DNA of 64,000 nt, from the NCBI GenBank assembly GCA_030704615.1, contig CM060733.1:8556001-8620000 (forward strand), written 5' to 3'. The notes beneath the pieces are model-generated. The model was not told the DNA's origin, did no database searches, and saw only the letters and a program-made list of their open reading frames with translations. The translations under genes and the position numbers were made by a program. Numbering within the stretch: position 1 is the first letter of the stretch; the number at the start of each line of letters is the position of its first letter. Positions 1-11,052 of this stretch are shown piece by piece. The DNA comes from Takakia lepidozioides. Lineage: Eukaryota; Streptophyta; Takakiopsida; Takakiales; Takakiaceae.

Positions 1-1500
1 GGGTGTTTTGAACATGGCAGACTGGCCCTGTATGGCACATTTTCACATCAAAAAACAAGCAAAGTGGGGGGCACAAACAGTGTGCGTTGCCACACACTGT
101 TTCGTGCTTCCAATTGGGGGTGTTTTGAACATGGCAGACTGGCCCTGTGTGGCCCATTTTGACATAAAAAAATAAAACAAATTGGGGGGCACAAACAGTG
201 TGCGGCTACGCACACTGTTGTGTGCTTCCATATAGGTGTAATTTGAACATGGCAGACAGCCCTGGTGTGACACATTTTGACATAGAAAAACAAGCAAAGT
301 GGGGGGCACAAATAGTGTGCGTTGCCGCACACTGTTTCGTCCTTCCATATAGGTGTGATTTGAACATGGCAGACTGACCATGTGTGGCCCATTTTGACAT
401 CAGAAAACAAGCAAAGACGGTGACATCAGAAAACAAGCAAAGATGGGGGCACAAACAGTGTGCGTTACCGCACACTGTTTCGTGCTTCCATCTTGGTGTG
501 ATTTGAACATGGCAGACTGGCCCTGTGTGGCATTTTTTGACATCAGAAAAGAACCAAAAAGGGGGGCACAAACAGTGTGCGTTGCCGCACACTGTTTGGT
601 GCTTCCAATTAGGGGTGTATAGAACATGACAGACTGGCCCTGTGTGGCACATTTTCACATCAAAAAACAAGCAAAGAGGGGGGCACAAATAGTGTGCGTT
701 GCCACACACTGTTTTGTGCTTCCATATATAGGTGTGATTTGAACATGGCAGACAGCCTTGGTGTGACACATTTTGACATCAAAAAACAAGCAAAGTGGGG
801 GGCACAAACAGTGTGCGTTGCCGCACACTGTTTCGTGCTTCCATCTAGGTATGTTTTGAACATGGCAGACTGGCCATGTTTGGCCCATTTCAACATCAAA
901 AAACAAGCAAAGTGGGGGGCACAAACAGTGTGCGTTGCCACACACTGTTTCGTGCTTCCATCTAGGTATGTTTTGAACATGGCAGACTGGCCATGTTTGG
1001 CCCATTTCGACATCAAAAAACAAGCAAAGTGGGGGGCACAAACAGTGTGCGTTGCCGCACACTGTTTGGTGCTTCCATCCTTATGTGATTTGAACTTGAC
1101 AGGCAGCTCTGGTGTGACACATTTTGACATAGAAAAAAACCAAGTAGAGGGGCACAAACAGTGTGCGGCAACGCACACTATTTCGTGCTTCCATCTAAGT
1201 GTGTGTGATACACCACAGACTGGCCTGGTCTGGTACAGACTGGCCTGGTCTGGTTCATTTTGACATGAAGAACAAGCAAAAAAGAGGGGCACAAACAGTG
1301 TGCGTTGCCGCACACTGTTTCGTGCTTCCATCCAGCTACATTTTGACATGGCAGACTGGGCTGGTGTGGTACAGTTTGACATAAAAAACAAGCAAAGCAG
1401 GGGGGCACAAACAATGTGCGTTGCCGCACACTGTTTCGTGCTTCCATGTAGGTGCTTTTGATACATGGCAGACTGGGCTGGTGAGGTACATTTTGAAATA
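1..1500. repeat. 117-bp tandem satellite, about 12 units
   Basis: Twelve head-to-tail copies are visible, with the conserved core (GCACAAACAGTGTGCG) starting near 72, 190, 307, 450, 567, 684, 802, 919, 1036, 1153, 1290 and 1407. The spacing is 117-118 bp except for two units lengthened by about 20-26 bp; the one at about 410-450 contains a short internal duplication. Each unit carries an inverted repeat, ACAGTGTGCG / CGCACACTGT, around a 4-nt spacer, then an A-rich tract and a GGCAGACTGG-type segment. The array is cut by the window edge, so its full size is unknown. ORFs through it on both strands exist only because the unit length is divisible by three. Confidence 0.93.
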
Positions 1501-1530
1501 AAAAAACAACAAGATGAGGGGTTGTCGTGA

Positions 1531-1940
1531 CAGACTTGTACCTTTCTTTGTGTTGCGTTGGATGTCTCTCCAATCGCAGGAGACCCTTTGCGCTTCGGAC
1601 TGCTGTCTACACCGAGCATGTTCTGGAGCATCTCCGCCATCCTCTTTTCCACTGTCTGCTTCTTCATGAGGCCACCATCAACATCCTCTTCGGCGTCCGT
1701 CTCTCCCTCGGATGCAGTCTCCTCCTCACCCATTCTCGGCAGTATGGGGGGATGTTGTTCATCTCCAAAATCCTGCTCTTGCATCGCCAACCTTTCCTCA
1801 TTGCCCTCATCTTCCTCTTTTCCCTCTTCGTCTACTCTTTCCAACCTCATTCTATCTCTGGCTCTCTTCCTCTCCCTAGTGCTGGTAAAGTATAGCGACT
1901 TCCTTCTCTTCTTCCTCCGGTGGAAACAAACGCTCCCCAT
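1531..1940 (-). CDS. Possible exon or ORF of a charged, disordered protein
   Basis: I do not recognise this protein. The open frame, starting with Met at 1940, encodes a basic N-terminus (HRRKKRRKS, then RERKRARDR) followed by a strongly acidic stretch rich in Glu/Asp and a short leucine/methionine helix-like segment. It then runs into the satellite array, where the frame stays open only because of the repeat. The basic-then-acidic composition is typical of nuclear proteins or transposon accessory proteins. No start context, splice site or homologue confirms it. The opposite strand is open for a similar length, so one of the two is a shadow. Confidence 0.25.
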
Positions 1941-2848
1941 GCTACCTCTAAAGCTCTCCAGTTTAACGTTTGCACCAACGGTTGCTTTGGCATGTATCCA
2001 AAATACGATTTGGACATTGTTAACCGTATTTGGATGCGGGTGTCATCATTATGTGCGAACGGAATTCATCCATTTCTCCATCTTTCAATTACCCAAAAAA
2101 ATAAGTGGTGACACTTCAATTGCCGTTCCGTCTACTTGTGGGATATGTCAGATGTACTTCGCCGGCTGCCAGTACACGACAGGCTTCTTGTATTCATGGA
2201 AATTGAGAAGCGCCGTAAAAATCGATCGCGAGTCGAATTTTTTAGAGTACTTGCACATTGGCAATAATTGTGATGCTTCACATATGCATCCACGTATGTT
2301 GTACTGCCTATCCTGTGATTTGCATTTCGCCATCGCCGGCGCAATGCAGTCATTTCGGCATAAAGCTTGATGTCGGCAATCGTAATGTGTTGCGTACCTT
2401 CGTGCGGAGTGTCCCCCTGAGTGTCAGTGTTTGTGTTGTGCTCTTCTGGCACAACACAAACAAATTTGATTCGGGGTATCCTGTTTATTGGACTCGTGGG
2501 GCCGTTGTCGTCTTTCCATAATGTATGGCTTCATATCCTTTGCAGGGTTTGCTTTTCATCCAAACACTATACGGCTTCTTGTGGCTTCTTGTCTTTGAAG
2601 ACAATTTTTCTAGTTGGTGTCTCTCAGTGTGGCTGACTATGGAGTTCGGTGTAGACTTTCACCGTGCATGTTATTCTTACAGAAGATTGTAAATACCAAA
2701 ATCCTTTGCATACATCACCCGCAGTCATTGGGACAGTGCTACCCTTATTCACCTCATTTCGTTTGGGGTGCATCCCCTCTCGAGAATTACGAGCTATCAG
2801 TTCGGGGGACCCTTTGTGGATCACAACTTTGGGTCAGTGTAGGAAAAC

Positions 2849-3406
2849 ATGTCCAGGGAGGGAGACAAACTCGCTCGATTTCATTCCAATGCAGGTAGTC
2901 TTTCACTGACTGCCACTGCAGATGACGATGGGTTTGCAGTTGTGGATGAGCTGGTTACAATGTTCTCTCTTGAATTGGGTTCTCTGCTTGTTCAAAAAGA
3001 AGTGTATGACGAGGATGGGAATTTGGATTCTGGGCACTTGCAAAAACCATTGGTTGGTGAGTGTGGGAGGAAGTGGAGAGTCCTTCCAGGCACATACCGG
3101 GTCCTTGGAAAAGAGAGAAGACAATCAGCAGGATCAGTAGTTACCCCTGGCACTGCAGCATCGGTTGTTCAGCAGAAGGGCACAGTTCATGTGAAACAAG
3201 AGGTGAGCACATCCACTACATTCGTGACTCTTTCAGACTCGTCCTCGGAGGATGTTTCTGAGATTCCTCCGCCAGTCCAGACTCCATTCTTGGATGATGA
3301 CGAATTGCAGGAGATAATGAGTTCCAGTGGAGTAGCTGGACTTCTGCAGGGCATGGACAAGAAACATGACGGACACCCTTGGTGCAACATTGAACATCCA
3401 CAATGA
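2849..3406 (+). CDS. Hypothetical 185-aa protein
   Basis: An uninterrupted frame of 185 codons has non-repetitive, soluble composition. I do not recognise a domain. The middle is rich in Gly, Val and Lys. Around residues 127-138 a run of Val/Leu is followed by DSSSED, which resembles a SUMO-interacting motif (hydrophobic core plus acidic/serine tail). The tail is acidic (FLDDDELQE). It ends 155 bp before the CACTA-like terminus at 3561, so it could be transposon-associated or a host exon. No intron signals settle the model. Confidence 0.3.
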   Translation: MSREGDKLARFHSNAGSLSLTATADDDGFAVVDELVTMFSLELGSLLVQKEVYDEDGNLDSGHLQKPLVGECGRKWRVLPGTYRVLGKERRQSAGSVVTPGTAASVVQQKGTVHVKQEVSTSTTFVTLSDSSSEDVSEIPPPVQTPFLDDDELQEIMSSSGVAGLLQGMDKKHDGHPWCNIEHPQ

Positions 3407-3560
3407 CATTGGATTGAAATTTCGAAGGTCGGTTTGCGTTGGACATTGCAAGTGCCTGAATACTTCTTGCCCTCGCCTGAGAAACAGCTCTAAACCAAAC
3501 GAAAGTGAGTGGGAAGGAATGCCCTTGAATCCTTTCACACCAGGGCTTGCCCCTCCCAAG

Positions 3561-4320
3561 CACTACAACAAAATCCGGCTTTTACGTCTGTTATTTTCCA
3601 GTCGTATCAGCCTTTTATGACTGAATGACTGCCCAATCAGATAAACCCAGTCAGTTGTGACAAATGAGTCGTAAACATCATAGAGTCGTATCTACCAGTC
3701 GTGGAGCTCACTGTTGACGTGGCAACGGGGACGCCTAATCATAGTCATTGATAGGACCATAGTAAATGACTGCGAATCCATGTCAGCTTCAAGTGGAACG
3801 GAAGGGATATGCCACGTGTCACGTCAAAGGGAAGGCAACAGGGTCTTCACGACTGGCATATACGACTTCCGCGGATTAACCCCAGGACAGCACGTGGAGA
3901 ATACCAAGAACGACACGTGGCATGACAGGGTGCCTTCCGCAGATTAACCCCAGGACAACACGTGGATTAGACTGGACATAATACGTGGCATGACAATATG
4001 GAGCGGGAGGGTCTTTCGTGACTGGCATATATGACTTCAGACGTTTAATCCCACGTCCACACGTGGAGTCAAATTATGCAGGATGGGGTGGGGTGGTCAT
4101 TATGACTGGAACATATGACTTCCATGGCGCACTCTGGATACTGCACGTGGCACGAGTATGGGCAAACACGAGGGGTGAAAGTGGCACGTGGCGGAGGCTC
4201 TGTGGATGGGAAGTAGTCGTGTACACGACCGTAGCATTGAAACACGAAAGCACCATTGAAAATATACAAAAACACCATTGAAACATGAAAGCACATATGA
4301 AATTGGAACATCGATTCAAA
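3561..4320. mobile_element. CACTA-type (En/Spm-like) transposon end with subterminal repeats
   Basis: The sequence CACTACAACAAAA at 3561-3573 matches the usual start of CACTA-superfamily transposons. Inside it lies a field of degenerate direct repeats: GACTGGCATATA-type blocks near 3851, 4019 and 4103, and CTTCCGC-GATTAACCCC-type blocks ending in CACGTGG near 3897, 3965 and 4066. CACTA elements normally carry such subterminal repeats as transposase-binding sites. I found no matching inverted end in the window, so this is one end only or a truncated copy. Confidence 0.45.
3805..4195. promoter_or_regulatory. Cluster of CACGTG (G-box/ABRE-like) motifs
   Basis: About seven CACGTG cores occur in under 400 bp, near 3811, 3889, 3914, 3959, 4053, 4143 and 4183, plus a TACGTGG variant near 3984. 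Several read ACGTGGC, the ABRE core bound by bZIP factors in plants. They sit within the subterminal repeats of the CACTA-like end, so the simplest reading is repeat structure rather than a host promoter. Confidence 0.5.
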
Positions 4321-4649
4321 TACAACGTGACTTAATGTTCAGAGATCTGTTCCATAATCTAATCCTCTGCTACAAAAATGCACAAAGCTGCAAAGTCTTA
4401 GTAGACTTCCAAATGCCTGAGCAGAAGATGCATACACTGGCTTGGCCGGACTTGGTCACCCACCTTCAACTGCCATCCAGCCCGAAAACGGCAGAAGATA
4501 CATAAGCAAGCTTTCAGGCAATATAGCAATAGCAACATTGACATATGTGAAACAAACTAACATTGCTAAGAATGTCTAAGCACCATTACACAAACTTGAT
4601 GTGTGCAAAATGGAAAATTGCAGGTAGGGAACCCTTACCCCATTCTGAC

Positions 4650-4860
4650 AGTCAAGGACTAGAGGTTTGGGAGTTGTCTTGTGATAGGTAGCGCGGTGGC
4701 TGCAAGCATCGCACTCCACGACACCACATCTCATTCAGCCATAGTGTTGAACACTCCTTTACATCCTCGATGCACCCACATTTGGCATACATGTCCACCA
4801 TGGAAGTATTCAGAATGACATCTGGTAATTGACGACATATACCTTTTTGCCTCGGTTGTC
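4650..4860 (-). pseudogene. Pentatricopeptide repeat (PPR) protein fragment
   Basis: On the minus strand a short frame contains NTSMVDMYAKCGCIEDVKE, the hallmark of a plant PPR helix pair (the DMYAKCG motif of the PLS subclass). Plant PPR genes are usually long and intronless. Here only about one to two repeats remain, followed by sequence with no PPR character. The fragment is joined directly to the end of an OSB-type module (DPSQRWDNRGKK) at about 4855, a chimeric junction. A decayed fragment is the best reading. Confidence 0.6.
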
Positions 4861-6470
4861 CCACCGTTGACTGGGGTCAGAAAAGTATTCATTCCACAGC
4901 TTCTCTTCATCTCTGTTACCTGTTTTTTGATACTTTCCTGTTGTCACATTGGCAGTATCATGTCAAAGTCACTCCAAACTATCAAAGGTTCATTCAACCA
5001 GCTAACCGATTCTGATAAGAGGGAAAAACAGGGTGAAATGTGTTGAAGAAGGTGCCTTCATTAGCAATGCCTGATTTTATCAATTGTGCTGATGCTGCTG
5101 CGGCAAAACAGGCAAAGATTGAAACACAGCCTGCTAAGACCAAGCTAACTCTCCTACCATGGATCCACCAACAAGCTAACTTGCAGAATTCAACATGAAA
5201 ATGTAGGGACGACTCTGATAGCAGGGAAAAACAGGGGGAGATGTGTTGAAGAAGGTACCTTCATTAGCAGTGCCTTGTTCTACCAATTGTGTTGTTGCCA
5301 CTGTTGTTTCCAGTTTACCATCTACCCACTTGTAGCTACTGATCCACAGGGAATCAGACCCTAAACTTGTTTGAAATTCGGCCCTCTTGGATGAATCTGG
5401 ACCTCTATCCCCGGTCCTTCAGCTATCCCTGCCTGTGTACAATCATGAATACATCCTCAGCCTTGCTGCTAGCAGCTGACACTGACGGCGTGAAGTTCTT
5501 CCAGCAAACAACCCAACCCTACTTGTCAAAGTCACCCCAAACCACCACAGATCCACCCAACGAGCTAACTTACAGAATTCAATATGCATCTCAGGGCCGA
5601 GTATGATGAGAGGGCAAAACAGGTTGAAATAGGTCGAAGAAGAAGGTGCCCTCACCACATTGTCCTTGATAAGAGGAAAAAATAGAGTGAAATGTGTTGA
5701 AGAAGGTGCCATCATTAGCAGTGTCTGATTTTATCAAGTGTGGCACCGCTGCTGCTGTGGCTTCCAGTTGACCATCTACCCATGTAGGTCTTGTAGCTAT
5801 CCTTCCACAAGGAATCGTAGGTAATGTGGAGCTTGAAATGCGGCTTCTTGGATGAATCTGGACCCACACTCTATCCCTGCTCCTTCAGCTATCCATGCCT
5901 CCGCACAAATCATGCATACATCATTCCTTTGCTGCTAGCAGCTGACAATGACAGCCTACATCTGTTCTAGGAAACACCCAACTCAACTTATCACTCTAGT
6001 TTCTATGCTCAATTGCATCTGATACTCTTTGTAATCCAACATGCATTCACCTTTTTGCTCGATTGTCCCACTGTTAACTGGGTCAGAAAAGTATTCATTC
6101 CACAACTTCTCCTCGTCTCTGTTACCTGATTCTGGATACTTATCCTGTTGTCACATTGGCAGTATCATGTCAAAGTCACTCCAAACTATTTAAGGTTCAT
6201 TCAACCAGCTAACTTGCAGAATACAACATTTAGGGCCGATTCTGGTAAGAGGGAAAAACAGGGTGAAACGTGTTGAAGAAGCCTTCATGAGTTGTGCCTG
6301 ATTTTATCAATCGTGCCGATGTTGCTGCGGCTTCCAGTTGACCATCTATCGATGCAGGTTTCTTGTAGCTATCCTTCCACAGGGAGTCATAGGTGATCTG
6401 AAGCTTGAAATCCGGCCCTCTTGGATGAATCTGGACCCACACTCCATCCGTGCTCCTACAGCTATCCATA
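4850..6470 (-). pseudogene. Decayed tandem modules of an OSB-type organellar ssDNA-binding protein
   Basis: Minus-strand segments match the plant-specific PDF motif of OSB proteins, which bind single-stranded DNA in mitochondria and plastids. One half, KLWNEYFSDPSQRWDNR, is at about 4860-4912, with a copy at about 6050-6115. The other half, HPRGPDFKLQITYDSLWKD, is at about 6360-6430, with copies at about 5800-5865 and 5335-5395. The copy near 6080 has lost one base compared with the 4880 copy, and the 5350 copy has a stop and a small deletion. The intervening sequence, including a GTGTTGAAGAAGG block, is repeated about five times. No OB-fold domain was found, so this looks like duplicated and degenerating C-terminal exons, although one real OSB exon set could be hidden in it. 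Confidence 0.55.
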
Positions 6471-6519
6471 CCTTTGCACAAATTATGCATACATCCTTGC
6501 CTTGTTGCTAGCAACTGAC

Positions 6520-8440
6520 AATGACAGCCTAGAATTCATGCAGCAAACACGACACTACATCTCGTTCAGCCACACCACCCAAACCCTGCGCATTCGATGT
6601 CAAAAACGGGACTTCTTGAAAATGTTTTGCGCTGGCTTCTGTACTCCTAATTCCCTTTCCTCTTCCCCTGGGTAATCCTCCACAATCTGCATTGCTTTTG
6701 TTTCTCATCATCAACCGTAATCATCACCATCCTGATCTGTATCATCTGCTGTGGCAGAAAATGACAGTCCAGCCATTCGGGTTAAGAGCACGAGATGCTG
6801 CACTGTACTAGTCTCCTCACTTAGATGGATCCACGGCATATTCATGAAGTTATGCTAAATTTCACCTACCCCGTTGATCTTTCTTGGGTCTTCTTCGGTG
6901 TGTCGGAGCATATGCTCTGACCGCTAGCATCCATGGCCGCCATCACCTTCTTTTACCAGCCCATATGTGAGAGCCAACTGAGCAGTGGTTCGATGAGACA
7001 CGGAATGCAGTTGATATGCACATTGTTTTGTGGAGGAAAGATTATGTTTTAGAAATGGGTTCTCTCCCCAGCTTCATGGCATATTCTTCATTGCATTCCC
7101 TCTGTCTGCATTTACCCTTAGCGTGTAGAGAGCACAAAGTGTGGGAATGCTTTCGAATCGGCATTTCCTTTCTCCCAAGCGACGTAGGCATTGACGCTGA
7201 CGCTAGCGTTGGTCGGTGCCGAAGTACTCCAGTACCATCTTCCATCTTGCATAGTTTGCTGTTTGCCAACGCTCCACAGGGCCCACACTCCAGAATTCCA
7301 AGCTTGCTGGTTCACACTGTGGTCAACGCCGACAGGTTCGTATCAAGCCCTCATTCCATCGCAGCTTTTGTGTTCACACACATGACTGCTCTGAAGAGAA
7401 GCTTTGGTTCTGAAAAGCAGTCTGGCTCAATTGGTGGCAGATTGGGGAATTTGGCTGCCGGCTGGTTATGGTCTCACTCAGGATATAGGCCTTATCTAGA
7501 AAGCTTAAATATTACCTTGGTGGATCGGTGGAAGGACTTGAGGTCCTACACATGTTCTACTAGTAGAATTTCATATAGATCTACCTTTCCAGGTTCTTGC
7601 TTCCGTCAGATTATTTCTTCAGATAGTGAACGCCCAAAAGACAGGTGTGGCTAATAAATGGTATGATGCGTGAGATCCTGAAGGCCTGTTCAAAAATGCC
7701 AGGCCATTTCTTGCTTGACCTTTAAGCATCTTGAGGCATCAGTTCCAGATATGCCCTTGGTACCTTCGATACTGCTGACGCATTTAAGGACTGACTACTG
7801 GAAGTCGTTTTCTACTCCTTTTTTGGTAAAATGAAAGCCAACATGCCGATCAAAGTGGAGATGTGGGCTCCACCGGGGTCGCCAAATTGGATCGTTTGAT
7901 TTGAGCTTCAATCTTGCATGATTCCTTTCCCACATCGATCTTGCCAGACTGAAGCGGTATAAATGCAGCCCGACTCCCCTTTGTTCGACGGGGTGGTCCA
8001 GTACTTGCCGGTAACACCGTTGTGCGCTGCCTCCCAGAGCACTGCCCACATGTGAGCTCCCTTTCACTTAGGAACCGAGTTTGTCAGGAATAGGTTGGAC
8101 TTGAAGCTTGGATGAGACGAGAGGGACAGGAGTCCATTGAACGCAAATGGTGTCATGTAATTGTGAAATCTTTGAAAGTATTGTCGTAGCTTCTGTAGTT
8201 TACGGGTGACCATGAGACGGAGATGTGAGGTGCTGGTAGATTTCAATGTCAATTTGTGGACAGCATTCCATTGTGTGATCTGCAGCTTAGTGTCTAGGTT
8301 ACTAAGCCATTAATCGACATGATTTATCTACAATTTTGTTTCATTACATGAATGCACGTTCACGAATCAGTCCTCAGGATCCTGCCTCTGTCTCAGTATT
8401 TACTGACCCTTGAGCTGGGTAATCAGTGTCTGCAGAGTGG
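6520..8440. other. Intergenic or unresolved region
   Basis: No gene could be supported here. Two minus-strand stretches (about 7190-7315 and 7900-8045) each contain Trp-rich coding-like sequence, for example GVWALWSVGK and GKYWTTPSNKGE, that resemble each other loosely and may be exons of an unrecognised gene or a decayed tandem duplicate. A 212-codon plus-strand frame at 7016-7654 overlaps the first of these and looks like its shadow. Confidence 0.3.
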
Positions 8441-8471
8441 AGGGTCGAGCCTAAAGCCTACTTGAGACGAT

Positions 8472-10037
8472 ATGGCGTCCACATTATTGACAGTGCTCAT
8501 TCTGGGAATGTTGTGCGTTGCCGCAGAGGCACAGAGCTTCGATTTCTTCTACTTTGTCCAGCAGGTGAGCTCCTCATCATCAACATGGAGCTAAGAAGCT
8601 TCTCAATTTCATAATGTTAGATGTACCAAACGGTCATTCTATGTTTGCACCACGAGAGAGAGCTTCCTTTGAGGCGCTGGTCCAGGATACAACCCCATGT
8701 AGATATATACAGTGGTGCAATCCAGGGCCCACTGGACGTTTATTGATGGATCGTGATCTCGCGCTCCATACCAGAACTCTTCGTACAACTTCCTGAAAGA
8801 TCATGACATTTGGCTATGGTTGGAACGTTGGAACCTTGAGAGAGAGTACTTCGCAAATTGTTTGGGTGATGTTCATCACTATGTACAATTGACGAGTGAA
8901 ATCTCTTAAAGTTCATGATCATTCCCTGAGGTTTCTTTCTTTCGTTCATTCTGGACACGGCCGCTGAGGGGATTTGAGGTTGGGGGTGGTGGGCAGTGGC
9001 CAGGGTCTTACTGTGATACAAGCGCAGGGTGTTGTTACTCAACAGGAGGAAAGCCCAGAGCGGCCTTCTCCATTCACGGGCTATGGCCCAACAACAACGA
9101 TGGCTCCTACCCATCTAACTGCGGTGGCGCTGCCTTCGATGTCAATACGGTATAAATCCTTTCAGTATTTTTGTCCATGCTCTCAAATATTTCCTTCTTT
9201 CCTAAAGGCCGATCCTGTAATGTGTGAACTCGAAGGCGTGTTCATACTACATATCCGTGATGCAATTAGCTTCAGTCGTCTTCCATTTCAGTTTCAATAC
9301 ATGGGCTTTGTGGGTAGCAGATATCAGACCTTCGAACTAGCTTGAACAGAGACTGGGGGTCCTTGGCATGCCCATCAAGCAACAGTAACCATTTTTGGAC
9401 TCACGAATGGACAAAGCATGGCACATGCTCTGGATTGGCAGAGCACGACTACTTTCAAGCCGCCATTAACATCTACAACCAATATGACCTCACTGCTGCT
9501 CTTGCCTCAGCCGGTATGTAATCACAATTATCCTACGCTAGTCTGCAACAAAATGCTCGCCTGCCCATCCTAGAAAAGCAGTGACTCTCTTTAGAGGTGA
9601 GGGGTCGTCGTGTAGCGTCACTCCTCGCTTCGATGAGACTGCCTCCCCTCTGCCTCCTCAGCTCTATCACTCTGGACTTGCTGTAGACCTCCTTAATTTA
9701 CCCAGGCGTTATGAAGATTTCTGACACGTTGGTTGTTGGAGCGGGATTTCTCACTGCCCCCACCTTCTCTGAGTATATGTCTGATCTTTTGCTATGAATT
9801 AAACCGTCTTCAGGAATTCAGCCAGATGGGAACCAATACAATGTAGCAGATATCCAAAGTGCCTTACAGAGCAGCCTCGGCCAGGCCCCTGGCATCGAAT
9901 GCAACACAGACCAGAATGGAAACCGGCAATTATACCAGATCTACGTGTGCCTCTCCACCGATGCATCCTCTGTAGTCTCCTGCCCCGTTCTCCCAAGCAA
10001 TGAGTGCTCCGGATCAGTAACTTTCCCAAGCTTTTAA
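8472..10037 (+). CDS. RNS: Secreted S-like ribonuclease, RNase T2 family
   Basis: Four exons join in phase: 8472-8564, 8997-9149, 9321-9513 and 9814-10037, giving 220 residues, the usual size for the family. RNase T2 enzymes cleave single-stranded RNA through a 2',3'-cyclic phosphate in the secretory pathway, vacuole or apoplast. The first about 21 residues form a signal peptide ending in AEAQ, followed by FDFFYFVQQWPGSYC, the family start. Both active-site blocks are intact: IHGLWPNN (CAS I histidine) in exon 2 and FWTHEWTKHGTC (CAS II histidine, Glu, Lys) in exon 3. Paired cysteines are conserved, including the C-terminal CPVLPSNEC pair. All introns are GT-AG. The chosen Met is the only one giving a signal peptide. 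In plants such S-like RNases serve phosphate recycling, senescence or defence; which applies here is unknown. Confidence 0.93.
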
Positions 10038-10039
10038 GA

Positions 10040-11040
10040 CAAATACATGAGAGAGCTCTAGGACCAATTTTGAGTAGGAAACTCCTGCGCCTAGATCAAC
10101 GATGTGACATAGACCGAACTCGTGTTGTTTTGACTCAAATACTGAGTCCATTGTATCAATTCTCAATTCTTCCGTAAGGAGCAAGAGCTTTCAGATGCTT
10201 GGGCATCTCAAATTCATGTGTGGGGTTACACTGAACCAATAGGATGTGTAGTGTACACGCTCACACTACATTGGCGTGAGAAAAGTCTATAAAATACATG
10301 AATGAACTGTCATCATCTCTCACGATGCATCAAGCACAAGCCGGCCCACATAGGAGCTTTGCAAAATCGGTACTAGGTATTGTGTTGAAAGGACGCCCAA
10401 CCTGTCGCACCACAATAAAGTGTCAAGCTTCCGCCGCTTTTCCTTACCAAAACCATGGCTGGATTGGCTATGGCGCACGACATCATCAACTTGGTGATCA
10501 TTGTGTTCATCTTCTTCGAGATATTTGACAACCGTAGTCTTTAGAGTCGAGGGTGGGCTCTTCAACGAGGCGACTCTTATGATAGCAGGGAGATGGTGGG
10601 TGAAGAGCATGACGTGAAAACTACTCTCGTTTCTCGAAACCTTCTTTCCATTTCTCAAATTCCTGTTCTGATACTTCGCTCTGTGGGTGTCAAGATTTCG
10701 AATGAGAACCCAAGATTGTTTAGTCTTTCTCAGGAATCACAACCGTTCACATGGGGAGGGAAAGACCGTTTGAACGAGTTGGGGATCCTTCAAGACGTGA
10801 ACGTGGTGATAGAAGCTAGCACTGGGTATTTGAATCCATTCGTGCATTGATCGTTGCCACTTCTGAGTCCGGGATTGGGATGAGAATGCCTCAGTGATGG
10901 CTTTCAGATACATTTGGAAGGACGATGAAGATCCGTGGGTTGGGTAGTCATGCTAGTTTACATCATAGTTTACAATTAGGGTTCGTTCATCGCGCATTCT
11001 TTCAAACGTGTGTTCAAAACGTTGGGAATCCTTGAAGGGC
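10040..11040. other. Intergenic region between RNase T2 and CHIP
   Basis: No supported gene. A TATA-like CTATAAAATAC occurs at about 10287. A 29-codon ORF with one hydrophobic segment (from ATG at about 10457, MAGLAMAHDIINL then a run of Ile/Val/Phe) is isolated and unsupported. The last about 80 bp before the CHIP start are probably its 5' UTR. Confidence 0.4.
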
Positions 11041-11052
11041 AGTTCAGGTAAG

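Noticed and set aside
48-1573. Long repeat-protein-like ORFs within the satellite
   Set aside because: They arise in several frames on both strands because the 117-bp unit is a multiple of three and lacks stops; there is no start context or gene structure.
1558-2370. 270-codon plus-strand ORF
   Set aside because: Its first part is antisense to the charged minus-strand frame (Ser/Pro/Leu-rich mirror of Lys/Glu/Arg codons) and the rest has no domain; it reads as a shadow.
7016-7654. 212-codon plus-strand ORF
   Set aside because: No domain, biased composition, and it overlaps better-looking minus-strand segments.
10235-10275. TGTAGTG / CACTACA inverted pair as the missing CACTA end
   Set aside because: The adjoining bases do not continue the CACTACAACAAAA terminus and there is no subterminal similarity to 3561-4320.
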